Source: Adineta steineri
Lineage: Eukaryota; Rotifera; Eurotatoria; Adinetida; Adinetidae
Length of the DNA: 64,000 nt
Assembly: GCA_905250115.1 (NCBI GenBank)
Contig: CAJNOI010000044.1
Location: forward strand, 352,745-416,744
Direction of reading: 5' to 3'
Made by a program: the position numbers and the translations under genes
The notes under the pieces: generated by a model
Databases searched by the model: none
The model's input: the letters and a program-made list of their open reading frames with translations, nothing else
Told to the model about the DNA's origin: nothing
Shown here: positions 1 to 12,054 of the stretch, piece by piece
Layout of the letters: every line of letters begins with the position of its first letter
Numbering within the stretch: the first letter of the stretch is position 1

Positions 1-1849
1 TCCGGAAAGGCAAGACAAAGACCCGTATCGTTTTCAACTTTTACTTTTCTCACTGAATTCTGACTACGAACAAATAATGAATCCTATCTGTGTCCGATAA
101 TTGAAAACATTCCACTGTTAGGATAATATTAAATAAATTTTTACCAAAGATTTCAATTGTTCAATATCAATTGATTGATGTTCATTATTATAAATTTCCA
201 CTTCATAAGGAATTAAGAATGCTTGACAATATGTTTCAATATACTTAATAATTGCCAATAGTGAATCAAAGAGTAATCGAACTAATGCTTGTCGTTCTGT
301 TCCATTTGAAGATTTTCTTATTAGTTCATTAATATAAGTTTTTAATTCTCGTTGTTTATCAATAATTAATGGTGATTGAATGTCTGAACATGTGATTTGT
401 ATAGTTTTAATATAATTTATTAACTCCTGAATCGATTTAATTTGTTCATCGATTGATAATAATGGTAGATTTGGATTGATTAAATGATTAATACATTGTT
501 CAATTTGTTCAAATTTTGTATTAATATTTTGTCGAAATTCTTCAATCCAATGTGAATCAAATAAACGTACTTGATCTGACGATTTACTTTGTTTATTTTT
601 ATTTGATGTTTTTGTGAATCTAAAATATAATTAATAAATTAAGATTCCAAGAAAAATAACAAATTTACTTTGTTTGTTTAATTGTTTGAAAATATTTTTC
701 ATGTTGATTTAAATAAAATTGTTCAAAACTTATTTGATCATGTTTTTTTTCATATGTTATAATTGGTTTTTTAACAAGTAAAATTTGTAATGGTTTTAAA
801 GAATTAATACAATTATAAACATATTCAATATCACATAGAGCATCGTCATTACATAGATATTCCTCATAAGATCGTAATTTAAATATTGATTGTTCATAAT
901 CAAATGGTTGTATTTCATGTAATTGTGACATAATACTTGCAACTGTTACTTGTAAATATACTTTTGGTAAACGTACTGGTTCTTTAGAACCATCGGTAAA
1001 AATATGTATTGTTACAAATAGTTGATTTCGTTCGATATGTTGAGATGTTAAACGTTTTACACGTTTACAATAAACTATTTCATCTATGGATGACTAAAAT
1101 TTAAACAAAAAAAAAAAGTTTTATCATGTAAATACATTTCATAGAATATATTGATGTGTTAGAATGATTTGTTTCAGTAGGGGAAATCTGAATAGAATTC
1201 TAATATTTTACCTGTTTAGATTGACATTCATTTCGTATACGTTCAACGAGTTGACTGAATGGTTTCATTTCAGAGCAGGCTGTTAATTTTAATCGTAATT
1301 TAATTGGATATGGAAATAAAGTAGTAGGAGATGGTATGGGAATATCAGGTGAAACAATAGGTGGTGAAACTGGAGATTGAATAGGCTGCATCAATGGATC
1401 AAATGTATCAAGAATAGATAATTCATCAATAGATCTCATATCAATTAAATCTGTACTATCGATATTTGCGTTACTTGGTCTTCTATCTATATGCACAAAA
1501 GATGAATTAGAGAAACTGTTTCTTTATATCTTTCTGAAATAAATTTACTCATTTCGTTTGATATATTTTCTATTGTGTTGAATACTTGTGGAGTATCTAA
1601 ACGGATCTGTCTTTGTAACGGTAATAAAGATCCAACACTATTGGTTGAAAACCGTCTTGGAAAAGAAAACATATCTGGATGATAAGGATTTATTTGATAA
1701 GGTGAAGTTGAAGCTGATGGAAAATTAGGAGTTGTTGTAATTGATTCTGATCTTGGTAAATCATTAGAGGTTGATGGTAAATTTAAACGAGGTACTGCAG
1801 GATGTCGGTTATTTGGTAAATTAGGTAGTACGCAATTGGAGGATGACAT
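1..1849 (-). CDS. PIK3C2: Class II phosphatidylinositol 3-kinase (C2-domain type), N-terminal part, partial
   Basis: Five exons can be joined in phase: 1549-1849, 1212-1486, 669-1093, 145-619 and 83-<1, about 519 residues before the window edge. Introns are 62, 118, 49 and 61 nt. The first ~190 residues are Ser/Pro/Asn-rich and look disordered, as in the long N-termini of class II PI3-kinases. The third exon carries a PI3K Ras-binding-like domain, including FKLRSYEEYLCNDD and the CINSLKPLQILL strand, matching the vertebrate PIK3C2A pattern of KVCGQEEVLQNN followed by an RLQLL strand. The next exon is helical linker, and the fifth probably enters the C2 domain. The catalytic kinase, PX and C-terminal C2 domains would lie to the left. 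The known family role is making PI(3)P or PI(3,4)P2 on endocytic membranes. The start ATG at 1849 is the first in the open frame. Family assignment rests mainly on the Ras-binding region. Confidence 0.72.
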
Positions 1850-2979
1850 CGTTGTTTTTGACGAGGAAGAGAAGTCGGCAGTGAAGACAAAGTCCGAGAT
1901 TACAAGTAAAAAGTCAAGATGTTTAAGGTGACAGTTGTTTATAAAGAAAGAGAAAAGAAGTTTTCGAGATTATCAGATGATAACAGCCATGTCTAAGAAC
2001 GAAAAACATCCATGAAAAGATAACGAAAAAGACAGAAAAAAAGACTTCAAATGGATATTTGATGAGATCGAATGATGGGCACATTATAAAATAGATGGCG
2101 TTGTTTAATGGTTAAAACTACCATTTTATTATTAGTTTTTACTAATTTTTCACCTTCTCTATGTGTGGGTAAATACATATTTTATTTAAAACTAAAAGGA
2201 TTTCATATATATTCGAAAAAATACATGAAACGTCACTTATGAAAGAAACCTAATAGAACGAAAGAAAGCGATAACTATAGCGAACACATACATGTAAGAA
2301 TGAAAATATGGATAATACCTATACTATGATTCATTTTAAAGTGCATTAGAAATACATGCCATAATACAATTACGAATTGAATATATAGTTCGAGGATGTT
2401 CATCTATTCTCTTATAGTCGTTATTATTACATTAATGAATGGATAATTTAACTGGATTTGTTTACTTTAGGTTTTAAGCGTTTACTTAATTTTTTCACTA
2501 GTAGATTTGTCTTATTACTCACTTGACTACTGCTTTTTAAGGAAAAATGATTGTTATACGGTTTGATACATTGCCAAATTATGTACAATAATATTTAGAA
2601 TCATTTTCTATTGAATAATATATTTATTCTCGAGTATATTGTTAACCCATTTGGAAGAAATGACCATCATAGTAGTGATGAATTGTTTTTAAACAATAGA
2701 ATATATCATGCATGAAAGATTAGAAATAGATGTAAAATCTATGAAGTATGTTCATTGAAGTTATATATATGCCTATATCTATACTCTATCAATGTATCAC
2801 ATTTTAATTTCCTGAATGAAACAATGGTCCAAAGAATTCAATTCTCTATTAAAGAAACCTGTTGAAATTGATGCCTTCTCATTTTTCATCATATAATCAG
2901 TCACGAAATACAACGATGTGTATTAATAAATTTAAATAAAATATTAATTGTATTAAATTCTTATTCTTAAACAATGATT
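1850..2979. other. Intergenic, PI3K upstream / UTP25 downstream
   Basis: AT-rich sequence between the 5' end of the PI3-kinase gene and the 3' end of the UTP25 gene, both on the minus strand. I see no credible coding exon. The ~250 bases next to the PI3K start are purine-rich and probably hold its promoter and 5' UTR. Confidence 0.5.
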
Positions 2980-5343
2980 TTATTTATTTGTAAACAAATG
3001 TGTATTTTTATCTGAAGTTAATAAATCAGTTACAGCACTTTGTCCAAGTACATAAGCTAATTTTAAAGCATCTTCTTTTGCATATAATGCTGTACATGTA
3101 CTTGGTTCAACTGTTTGATTCGTTCTTGTTGTTGTTGTTGTTGTTACTGTTGTTTTCTTTTCTTCAACATGTGGTAATGTTAAAAAGTGTACAATTTCTG
3201 GATAGAAATTTCCATAGGATGGTAAATCATAGAATAATATATGTCGTATACCTTTAATACGATATCGATGATAAAAATGAAAACGTTCTGTCATTAATAA
3301 AAACCGTACTTCACGATGATAGAATATATTTCTTGCTAGAAGTACTTGTTTTTTAGTTGAATATTCACTTAATGTTAAATAATTAAATTGTTTATGTTTT
3401 TCTGTTCGCATATAATTTCTTAAACGAACAAAATCAAAATATGATGATAAATATATTAATGTATGATCATATGTTGATGTATCAAAACGTGGAAGAATAT
3501 TTTCAATAAAATAATTAAATCTTAATGTTGGATCACATACAGGTATACGTTGAAATAATTGATGAAATGTTGATAATGGACGTATATAACCATTTAAAGG
3601 AAAATATGGTTGAATTAAACATTGTCCAAAATAATTTGTTGAAAAACGATGAAATAAACTAAGAAATAATGGACTTGTAAATGATGATACAACAATTAAT
3701 TGACGATACAAACGTGCCCAACCATTTAATGACCAATGACGTATACGAGAAAAATCTATTTTTGATGTTGCTTGTTGTGGAATAGTATTTAAATTTTCTA
3801 ATATATAAAATAAATGATCAAGATTTTGCATAGATAATACATCTAATTGATCAATATAAACACATTCAATTGATGAAAGAAAATCAGCAATTGAAGATGA
3901 ATTATTATCTGTTGAATTTTTATTATTATCATTATCATCATCATCAGATCCAGAATTGTCCGATGATTCTTTATGTTTACGTTTTTGACGACGTTTTTCA
4001 AGTAATGTTCGAAGGCCAACAGGTGAAACAATAAGAAAATCAGATTTATATACCGATTGAAAAAATTTCAACGATTTACGCGTTACAGATATACCTAAAA
4101 TAAATTAAGATAAAAGAATATTATAAATCTAACTTTTTTTCTAAGACTATCGAAAGATTTAATTTCTGATGGTTACTAATAAGATATTTTAATGATTACC
4201 CCTTTCGTTACAATAGTATAAAAAAAGCTATGCACAGAAAACGATGTGCGATCTCTTGAAAGCAAATTAAACAGGGTATTCTATGAAAGAGTGTGGGTGT
4301 AGGTTTCTCTTTTTCTTCGACGTTCACAACCACACCCACATCCTCAAAACTGTTTTTTGTTATCTCATGAAAACATTCAATAAGCTTTACAACTAATAAA
4401 CGTTAGCAGTTAAACATTTTCGTTCAAGTAAAGCAAAGTTTAGTGCTACTTCTATTTCATATATCACATGCGGAAATAGATGAATCCCCTTCTACATATG
4501 TCTCTATCAGCCGTAAACTGCAATTTTCGAAAAGGCAAGGTCGGACGCTTCTCAATCTGTCACTGGTTCTCATCTCTAAAAACTGCTAGATTAAAAATTT
4601 ACTGAGTTTGAAAAAATCTTATAAGTACCTAATCGAAAATGATCATCAATATTTCCAGCAAATATTTCATTGTATTCATCTGATGTTCGCTGAAATTTGC
4701 CATCATTATTTTGTTTATCAATTTCACCACCACCATATTCTTCTTGAAATCTTTTTCGATGACTAATTTGTATTTGATCAGTTTTTTCACTATCATCTGT
4801 ATTTAATAAGAGATTTTCAAAACAATCTATAATACGACGAACACTTTCACGAAATGGTACAATAATAAGAACTTTCGGTCTTGTAAAACCTTGATCATGA
4901 TAATCAAGATCAGGATTTTCTTTTAATTTTGCATTATGTGATAATATACGTGCACGAGTTTTTAATACATGATTAATTAAATGTAAACAAATAACAAATC
5001 GTAATTGTTCACCAACATCATTTGTATTCGTTCGATTTGGATAATACATATCATGATAATTATGAATTAATGAAAAAAAATCTAATTGTAATGGTGTTAA
5101 TTGACTACCTGATGATTCAATACTTGACAAAAGAGATTTTTTTATTGCAAATGAATCAAGTGTATTTACTGGACATGGTAGAATAGGAGATTTAGTTGAT
5201 GAACTTGATGTGAATTGACAAGTACCAAGTGATGATGATGATAATTCAATCGTAGTTTTAGATGCTTTATTATTAATTTCTATTTCATCAATTAATGTTT
5301 CAAAATGTGAAAGAAATGGATCTTCTTTACTCGTAGTTTCCAT
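2980..5343 (-). CDS. UTP25: UTP25 / digestive organ expansion factor (DIEXF) homologue
   Basis: Two exons, 4629-5343 and 2980-4094, join in phase to give 609 residues. UTP25 (Def/DIEXF) is a nucleolar component of the small-subunit processome needed for 18S rRNA maturation. It is related to DEAD-box helicases but lacks the usual catalytic motifs. Matches to the human protein are strong. GNIDDHFRLG lies at the splice junction, followed by SDFLIVSPVGLRTL, an IDQLDVLSMQN stretch where DEAD-box proteins have DEAD, IRHWSLNGWARLYRQ, HTLIYLSSYFDFVRLRNY and FLLMTERFHFYHRYRIKGIR. An acidic Asp/Asn/Ser insertion sits about 25-55 residues into exon 2. The N-terminal acidic domain of vertebrate homologues is short here. 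The intron (4095-4628, 534 nt) is much longer than usual and holds a G-rich hairpin motif. The stop is the TAA at 2980. Confidence 0.95.
4291..4343. repeat. G-rich inverted motif (copy 1) in UTP25 intron
   Basis: GTGTGGGTGT at 4291-4300 is followed, after a pyrimidine-rich spacer, by CACACCCACATCC at 4331-4343, giving a hairpin-like inverted pair. The same G-rich motif recurs near 24714, 32489 and 44633. It resembles, but is not, a tandem array of the TGTGGG bdelloid telomere unit. Confidence 0.5.
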
Positions 5344-6339
5344 TGAATTATAATCTGAAATAACATAAAAAAGGAGTTTTTAATCATACTGATAAAATAG
5401 AAAAACAATTCGGTATATCTCGATTAACTGGCATATTCTTCAAAACTATTATTCATATGTTTATTATGATAATAAACTAAATTTCGATGAATGGTTACTT
5501 AAACGGAAACCATTAAGTTTTGTGTATGAATTTAGTTTATATGGCTATAATTTAATGATAATTTCGAACAAAAAGAAAGAAGGATAAAGTGAGCATAGAG
5601 TCTGACGGCTACTTTGAAGCTAGAGTATTTAGAGAGAAGAAAAAGGCTTTTAGATATACATTTATGTCATAGCCGAATTGATCAATTAGAATGCAAGTGT
5701 TGTAAAATTTGAAATCTCATATAACAAACTAGATCATTAGATAATTTTACAGTATAACTTACTGCAAGATTTCAGAGATGAATAGTTTTTGTACTAATTT
5801 TCTCTGGTTTATACAGTGCTCACAATTGTTCTCTTTTAAATTAACTAATTATTTTCAAGATGATAACAATATTTTATTTGAATACACAATAAAATAGACC
5901 AAAATGGACTCGAAGAACTTAATAGAGTTCGAAAATTAGTTTTTTTTTATTTCGACGTATTTTCCAAGAGTTCCAAATAAACCCAACTTCCAACCGGAAT
6001 TTACATTACTCATATCCAATCAAAATCTTTTGAATGAAAAGCGTCATCTATTTATTTTACATAATTAAATAACTATATGAAAACCTATAAATATCTTATT
6101 CTTAATGTAGAAAAATAAAATTTTATCATATCACTATAATATTTATACCATCTTTCTCGAATAAACTTGTAATTCTGATTGGTCAATGAACATGAGACAA
6201 AGACATGACTGTGCCTTATATATATATATATATATCCCCCCTCCTCTTCTCTCTTTCGAAATAAGAATTAATCGTACACGCAATATTATTTATCATATTG
6301 GTATTTGTTTTTTTTTTAAATTTTCAATAAATCTTCAAT
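5344..6339. other. Divergent intergenic region UTP25 / akirin
   Basis: About 1 kb separating the divergent starts of UTP25 (-) and akirin (+), so it should hold both promoters. A (TA)n run at about 6218-6235, followed by a pyrimidine-rich tract, lies ~110 bases before the akirin ATG and could act as a TATA-like core promoter. I find no coding sequence. Confidence 0.45.
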
Positions 6340-6840
6340 ATGTTAGCGGTTGCATCACTTAAACGTTCATTAGAATTCGATCCTGTTGAACAAGGTGTTA
6401 AACGTAAACGGGCCGAAATAAAATTATCACCAACACCATTTACATTAAATAATAATAATTCAACATCTCCTTCGAAACAACAACAACAACAATCAATACT
6501 TACATCATCATCATCATCATCATCATCTGATAAAAAACAACTATTAAAATCATCTTCCCTTACCACTTTACCACCACCATCATCAGCTGATGATACTCCA
6601 ATGTTTACTTATATTCAAACAGCTCAAATGTGTGCTCGTCTTTTACGCGAACAAGATAAATCAATACGTGAACAGTATGAACAACTATTAACGGCAAAAT
6701 ATAATGAACAATATGAACAATTTGTGAGATATTCACATGATAATGTTCATAGAAATTCATCACAACAAAAACTATTTCATTTTGGTCAACAACAAGAATC
6801 GGATAATACATCCATCGCTGATTTTTCTTATATTTCATGA
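6340..6840 (+). CDS. AKIRIN: Akirin, nuclear transcription cofactor
   Basis: Intronless frame of 166 residues. Akirin is a small nuclear protein that bridges transcription factors (NF-kappaB/Relish, Twist) to SWI/SNF chromatin remodellers. The N-terminus has the family pattern ASLKRSLEFDP at residues 5-15, followed by a basic nuclear localisation signal VKRKRAEIK at 20-28. The middle is low-complexity Ser/Gln/Asn. From about residue 86 the conserved C-terminal domain begins: PMFTYIQTAQMCARLLREQD, then IREQYEQLLTAKYNEQYEQF and a FVRYSHDNVHR segment, ending in SYIS like the SYVS terminus of animal akirins. Length is close to the usual 180-200 residues. The start ATG at 6340 gives the conserved N-terminus. 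Animal akirin genes usually have introns, and this copy has none visible. Confidence 0.95.
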   Translation: MLAVASLKRSLEFDPVEQGVKRKRAEIKLSPTPFTLNNNNSTSPSKQQQQQSILTSSSSSSSSDKKQLLKSSSLTTLPPPSSADDTPMFTYIQTAQMCARLLREQDKSIREQYEQLLTAKYNEQYEQFVRYSHDNVHRNSSQQKLFHFGQQQESDNTSIADFSYIS

Positions 6841-8153
6841 ACATTTTTTTTTTCTTTACATACATTTTTATACATATGATATTATTTCTTCTCTTCATTT
6901 AAATGTTTTGCCATATACATACATATTATAGTTATTAAAACAAAAAATCATGAAATTATCGAATTAAAGCTTTTTTTTTATTTTAAAAACGAATGTATAG
7001 GTATTATTTTCGAACTATTCATTTCAATCGATATAAAATATGAAAAGTAGACAGTTTTGTAAATAAATGTATCATCAAGATCTTAAAAGAAGGTTAAATG
7101 ATTTATTCATAACGCTCAATTCATTTTATATCGGTTTTCATATTCTCAAGTTTATGTTATTATTGATTGTCCTTGTTAAGTAATGTACATGTGAAAATGT
7201 ATATCCTTTTTATACTTAACAAATATATATTTCTATTAAAGATTATGATAAAGTTTGATATATATATCTAGTTTATCTCTACCATTCATTGTTTTAAATA
7301 ATTGTTATATATATTGAAACAATTGTATTAGACATACTTTTCTGTAAGTACACGCAGATATTTATAAAAGTCAACTGTTGTATGTTTTCTTTTAAAATAT
7401 GCATTTTTTTGACCTTATTTTAAGTATGAAAAGTTTCTAATACTAAGTAGTTAAAATATAACCAACCAGTTGCCATAATTAAAATTTTAAATTTCATGAT
7501 TATCGTTAATTGAAATTTTTGAATGTGGTTTTTCATGTGACATGGATTACAGTTTTCAATAGATGTATTATACGTTTAATATCCTTGAAATACAGAATAA
7601 TACCTAATATTCTAACTATTCATCACCCATAATCTTTTTTCATGAGAAATATAAACGCATTAACAACATCATATGACAAGACGAGAATAGTTCTTACTAA
7701 TGATTTATCTAACACGACGTATGTACTTGTGAAAATAACTCACATTCAAGGTTATGACCTTTAATTAGATGTTTAATTTAGACGATGAAAGTAAAAATTT
7801 GCTCGTTATAGATTCAATATCAGGAATAAAAATGATTCCTTGTATAAGTGAATTATGTCATTTTTTTCCTGTGTGTGATCAATCTATTTTGTTATTCGAA
7901 ATAATATCAAGTATCTTTTTCTCGATATCAAACGAGGAACAAGAAAAAACATAATCATCACACGTACACACAAATAAACGTACATAAAAAAAAGAGAGAA
8001 GATGAGCAGAAATAAATGAAACAACAAACAAACAAACCAAAATAGCGGGCAGGAAAAACACAAGAATAAATATACACACGCGCATGCGCGCATACACATT
8101 AAAGGGATATAGAAATCCGCAATGATGATAATAACCAGACAAACAGACATATA
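6841..8153. other. Convergent intergenic region akirin / EPC
   Basis: Holds the 3' UTRs of akirin (+) and enhancer of polycomb (-). It is very AT-rich with several short open frames, none with coding character. A purine/CA-rich stretch lies at about 7960-8100, containing a short alternating CGCGCATGCGCGC tract near 8079. Confidence 0.45.
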
Positions 8154-11100
8154 TCAAGAATCAGAAGTAGTCACCGGTGTTGTTGATGCAAAATTATGGG
8201 TTTTATTCGTTGGAAGAATACGATGAAGTTGAACGAATTGAACGAGAGCACATGATGATGGCGATGATGGTGGTGGTGTTGATGGAACAACATGTGAGTG
8301 ATGATGTGGCGAAAAAAATGGTGTTGATTGAGACAAAACATATGTTGATGGTGATGATTTGGTATAAAATGATTGTTGTTGTTGTTGTTGTTGTTGTTGC
8401 TGTTGAGAACTATCTATTTCATTATTATGTATCGTCAATGATGATGAAGATGGTGGTGGTGTAGGTGGCGTTGATATAAGCATCATCTGTTGAGGTGTAG
8501 ATATAGGAGTAGTTGAAGGTAATGACGGATGAGGCAAAGGTGATGTTGATGGTGATGGTGGTTGTGGTTCAACTAATGTACGTAATGCTAGATCAACACG
8601 ACGTGATGAACATGAATATGGATGATCAAGTTCGATCGACGTTGATGGCCTATATTTTCCACCTGTATTTAATGCTAATAATGAATTAAAATTATCTACA
8701 TGATAGAATGAATCATTTAAATAGATTGAATTTGATGAAGAAGATGATTTCGATTGATAATGATGAGCTAATGATGTTGTATGATCATGAACGGTTAAAT
8801 GTGAATGTAGATTATATGATTCAGTTAGTGATGGTTGTGATGAAAGTTGCCATAAGATAGGTCTAAGAGACAATAAAATCAAAGTTTTAATTAAATATTA
8901 TACTTACCTTGAATTTGATACGTACTTGTCTGTGAAATGTGATTTGACTTTTGATGAAGAAGAAATAGTTTCATCGATAGAATCATTATTCTCCTGTTCA
9001 ATATGACGATCATAAAGCAATCTAAATTAAAATTTCAAATTCAATACGCATTGCATCTGATAGAAAATACTAAAGATATATACCTCCCGCCTCGACCGAT
9101 TCGTACTCGTCGCTTGCCATGATGATTACCATCAAGACAAGCAAGAGAGTGATATGAAGAATAGCTGGAACGTTGTGACGGAACACGCTGTTGTTGATCC
9201 TGATCAATTGGCTAATAATTAAAAAAAAATGAATATTAAGATATTGAATTCAAAAAGTGATGAGATTGTTTATGCAAGAAGTTTCGATTAGAAATTATTC
9301 TTGACAGTTTCTTTTTATCATATTGTGTAATAGTTTACAAATTCAATAAAGTGTTTAAAACCCAAGAATAGTTTTGAAATCTCTCTAAAGAAACCGTTGA
9401 TAGTTATTTCTATTTTAGAATCGTCTATTTATTAAATTTCATAAGTTCTTTTTCTGTTCGAAGTGAGCAAAATAATTTAACTAAATCTTTAATATAAATA
9501 AACATTTGATTATGTAAATTACCCTAAGATATCTGCATCCCGCTTTAGGGCGAAATTGCCAAGGATCAATTGATTCTTCATCATCAATACTCGTTCCGAT
9601 TTCATCTAGTCTACTATTTATATTTTCATTTGTATTAGATAATACAGATGAACCATCTTGCAAAATAACACGACGATTTGTATTATTTTCAAGCTCCTAA
9701 AAGAATAATATTAAACATTAAAAAATATATTTTTATTTTTGTTAATGAATTCTTACCTCTTTTTGCTGCAATTTTCTTGCTGCTTCAAGAAGTTGAGCTT
9801 TAAGCAAAATGGCACCTCCCGGTGTACTATCAGCTAGATTCCATAGATCAGCAGGTGATAGATTTCGATGATTTTTTCCTTGTTTAAGTGTTCCTGATAG
9901 AGAATTTTTTAAACGACGTCGACCAATCTGTTGTTGTGTAGGTGAATAAACAACATTTGATGGTGACAATCGTTCAAGTATAGATTGTGGTGGGATAGAT
10001 GTTGATTGTAATCCCATATTATGTACATTAGGTGTTGTTGGTGAAGATAATAATTGTGTAAGTTTATCAGTCTAATAAAAACAAACAAATAAATAAATAA
10101 AATAAACTAATTAGATTCTTTTGAAAACATACATGATTAGTTTTTTTATGTGATGCTTTAAATCTTTTTATTTTTTGTTGTAATGGATCATTAGGATCAA
10201 TTGATAATGATCGTGATTGTATAGGAGTTTGTAGTAGACTAGCTAATGTTGATGTTGGCACATGATTCTTTTTCTGATTTTCAATACGAATCAATTGTGC
10301 TAATAACTGTTGATGTTGAGTAGGTGTTAGATTATTACTACTGTTCATCAATGAAGATGTTTTCAAATGGGAACGAGCATGATGATGTTGATGATGATGA
10401 TGTCGATCATGATTAGTCGGCAACGATGAAGTCGATGTCGTTTCGTCATCTGGTTTCGATTCGCATCTGGACGAGCATAGAATAAAAAGGCAGACAACAC
10501 ACAGAGCTCCCTAAGCGAGACTCTCCGGTTGCCACCAACGACGGGTGGACAGGCAGCGTACCGTGCTTGAAAAATTGCTAGTGCGCATTCGAGCCACGAT
10601 GCTTTGGTTGTCTCACGTAGTTTGATCAGATTTGTTAACTTACTGCAAAAAATATATAGATCCTTTTTTTTATAAAATAATCAATGAATTCTATTTAATA
10701 ACGTACACGACGGCTTCGAAACTAGAACGTAATTTGAGCATTGACATATATGCTTGCTCATCATTCTTTCGATTCTATAAGAACAAAAAAAATAAATATA
10801 AAATAAAAATGAAAATATCATTTTTAAGATTTATTACTTTTCGTGTAGTCATTTTTTCTACACGCCGTCGAAAAGCAACATATGGGTGATGTTTCCCCTT
10901 TTCTTCTTTGATATCACGTTCTGTGAGCAAACGTGGCTTCAATCGTTTGTTCTAATTATTATTGATAAAAGAAGAACAAAAAAAAAAGCTGAAATGTGAT
11001 CAAATCTTTTAAAACACATTAATATGTGTTTGTGTCTAGATGTTTTTTTTTTAAAGATAAGATTTATACTTAAAAAATGTACCCGTATTGTTCGTCGTTC

Positions 11101-12054
11101 ATGCCAAAAATCATAAACTGTTTTTATATGTAAATCATTGATAATTGATGGTGTTGATGATGCAAACAATGTTCGTGCTTCATCCAACGAGACAAGTGTT
11201 CGCGTACTTGCATTCTCAAGTTTATCAATAATTGTTTCATATTCAAGATATGTAAGTTCTGGACATAAAGTTCGAACGGATTTATTGAACCAATTATGAT
11301 CAAGTTCATCCATATCGTATTCAGGTTCATCAGATTCAAGTTGTAAAGCTAGGAAATAGAGACAATTGAAGATATATAAAAGATTATTTTTTTTGTTATT
11401 ATATACGCTGTAAACGAATAAGTTGTTTAGGTAATTCAATATTCGGTGGATATATAGATTGACTATTTGGATCTTCATATAGATTAGGAATAGGTACAGC
11501 ACGAATTTTTGCTGAACCAAGTCGACGTTGAGCATCGAGAGCATTTTGAAGATGATATTCCTAGAAGTAAATATTTTGTTTTTCCTTAGAAAATCTTCTA
11601 TTCATTTTTAATTCTTTCAACTCAAATTTGAATACATAGATTTTCAATGAAACCCTCAAATAGTATAAGAAGTGGCTGTCGTCTATAGAATCATTTGAAT
11701 TCAAATGATTGTATATTTAATAGAGAAATGTAAAGTTTATTAAAAAGAATAAAAATTATTATTTACCGCTTCTTCGTCTCGTTCCATGCCTGATACGAAT
11801 GGCATTTGTGGTGCACATCGTTGTGGTAATTGTGGAGTCGATCCAGTTGACTGTTGAGTTGATCCAGTTGATTGTTGAGTTGTTTGATTTGTGGATGTGT
11901 TTGTGGATGAAAGAGAAACGAGAAGATTGTTACTAGAAGTTGATTGTGTTGATGAATTTGTAAGATCATTATTATTATCATCATGTTGGTCGATGAGCAG
12001 TGGTATACGTTTACTCGGATCAAGATTTCGTGCTCGAAAAAGAGGTCGATTCAT
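8154..12054 (-). CDS. EPC1/2: Enhancer of polycomb homologue (NuA4/TIP60 subunit)
   Basis: Twelve exons join in phase to 914 residues: 11767-12054, 11407-11560, 11083-11348, 10838-10951, 10707-10774, 10562-10642, 10133-10466, 9757-10071, 9523-9696, 9084-9211, 8908-9021 and 8154-8862. EPC proteins are scaffold subunits of the NuA4/TIP60 histone acetyltransferase. The EPcA domain is clear. RPLFRARNLDPSKRIP sits at the start, then EYHLQNALDAQ, SIYPPNIELPKQLIRLQ, YDFWHERR, HPYVAFRRRVEKMTTRK and NRKNDEQAYMSMLKLR. Further on come FRPKAGCRYL (family FRRKAGCQYY) and RVRIGRGGR (family RRVGRGGR). The C-terminus is Ser/Pro-rich with an 11-Gln run. The 95-nt intron at 10467-10561 is required because reading through shifts the frame. 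It is noticeably GC-rich. A second EPC paralogue cannot be excluded. Confidence 0.93.
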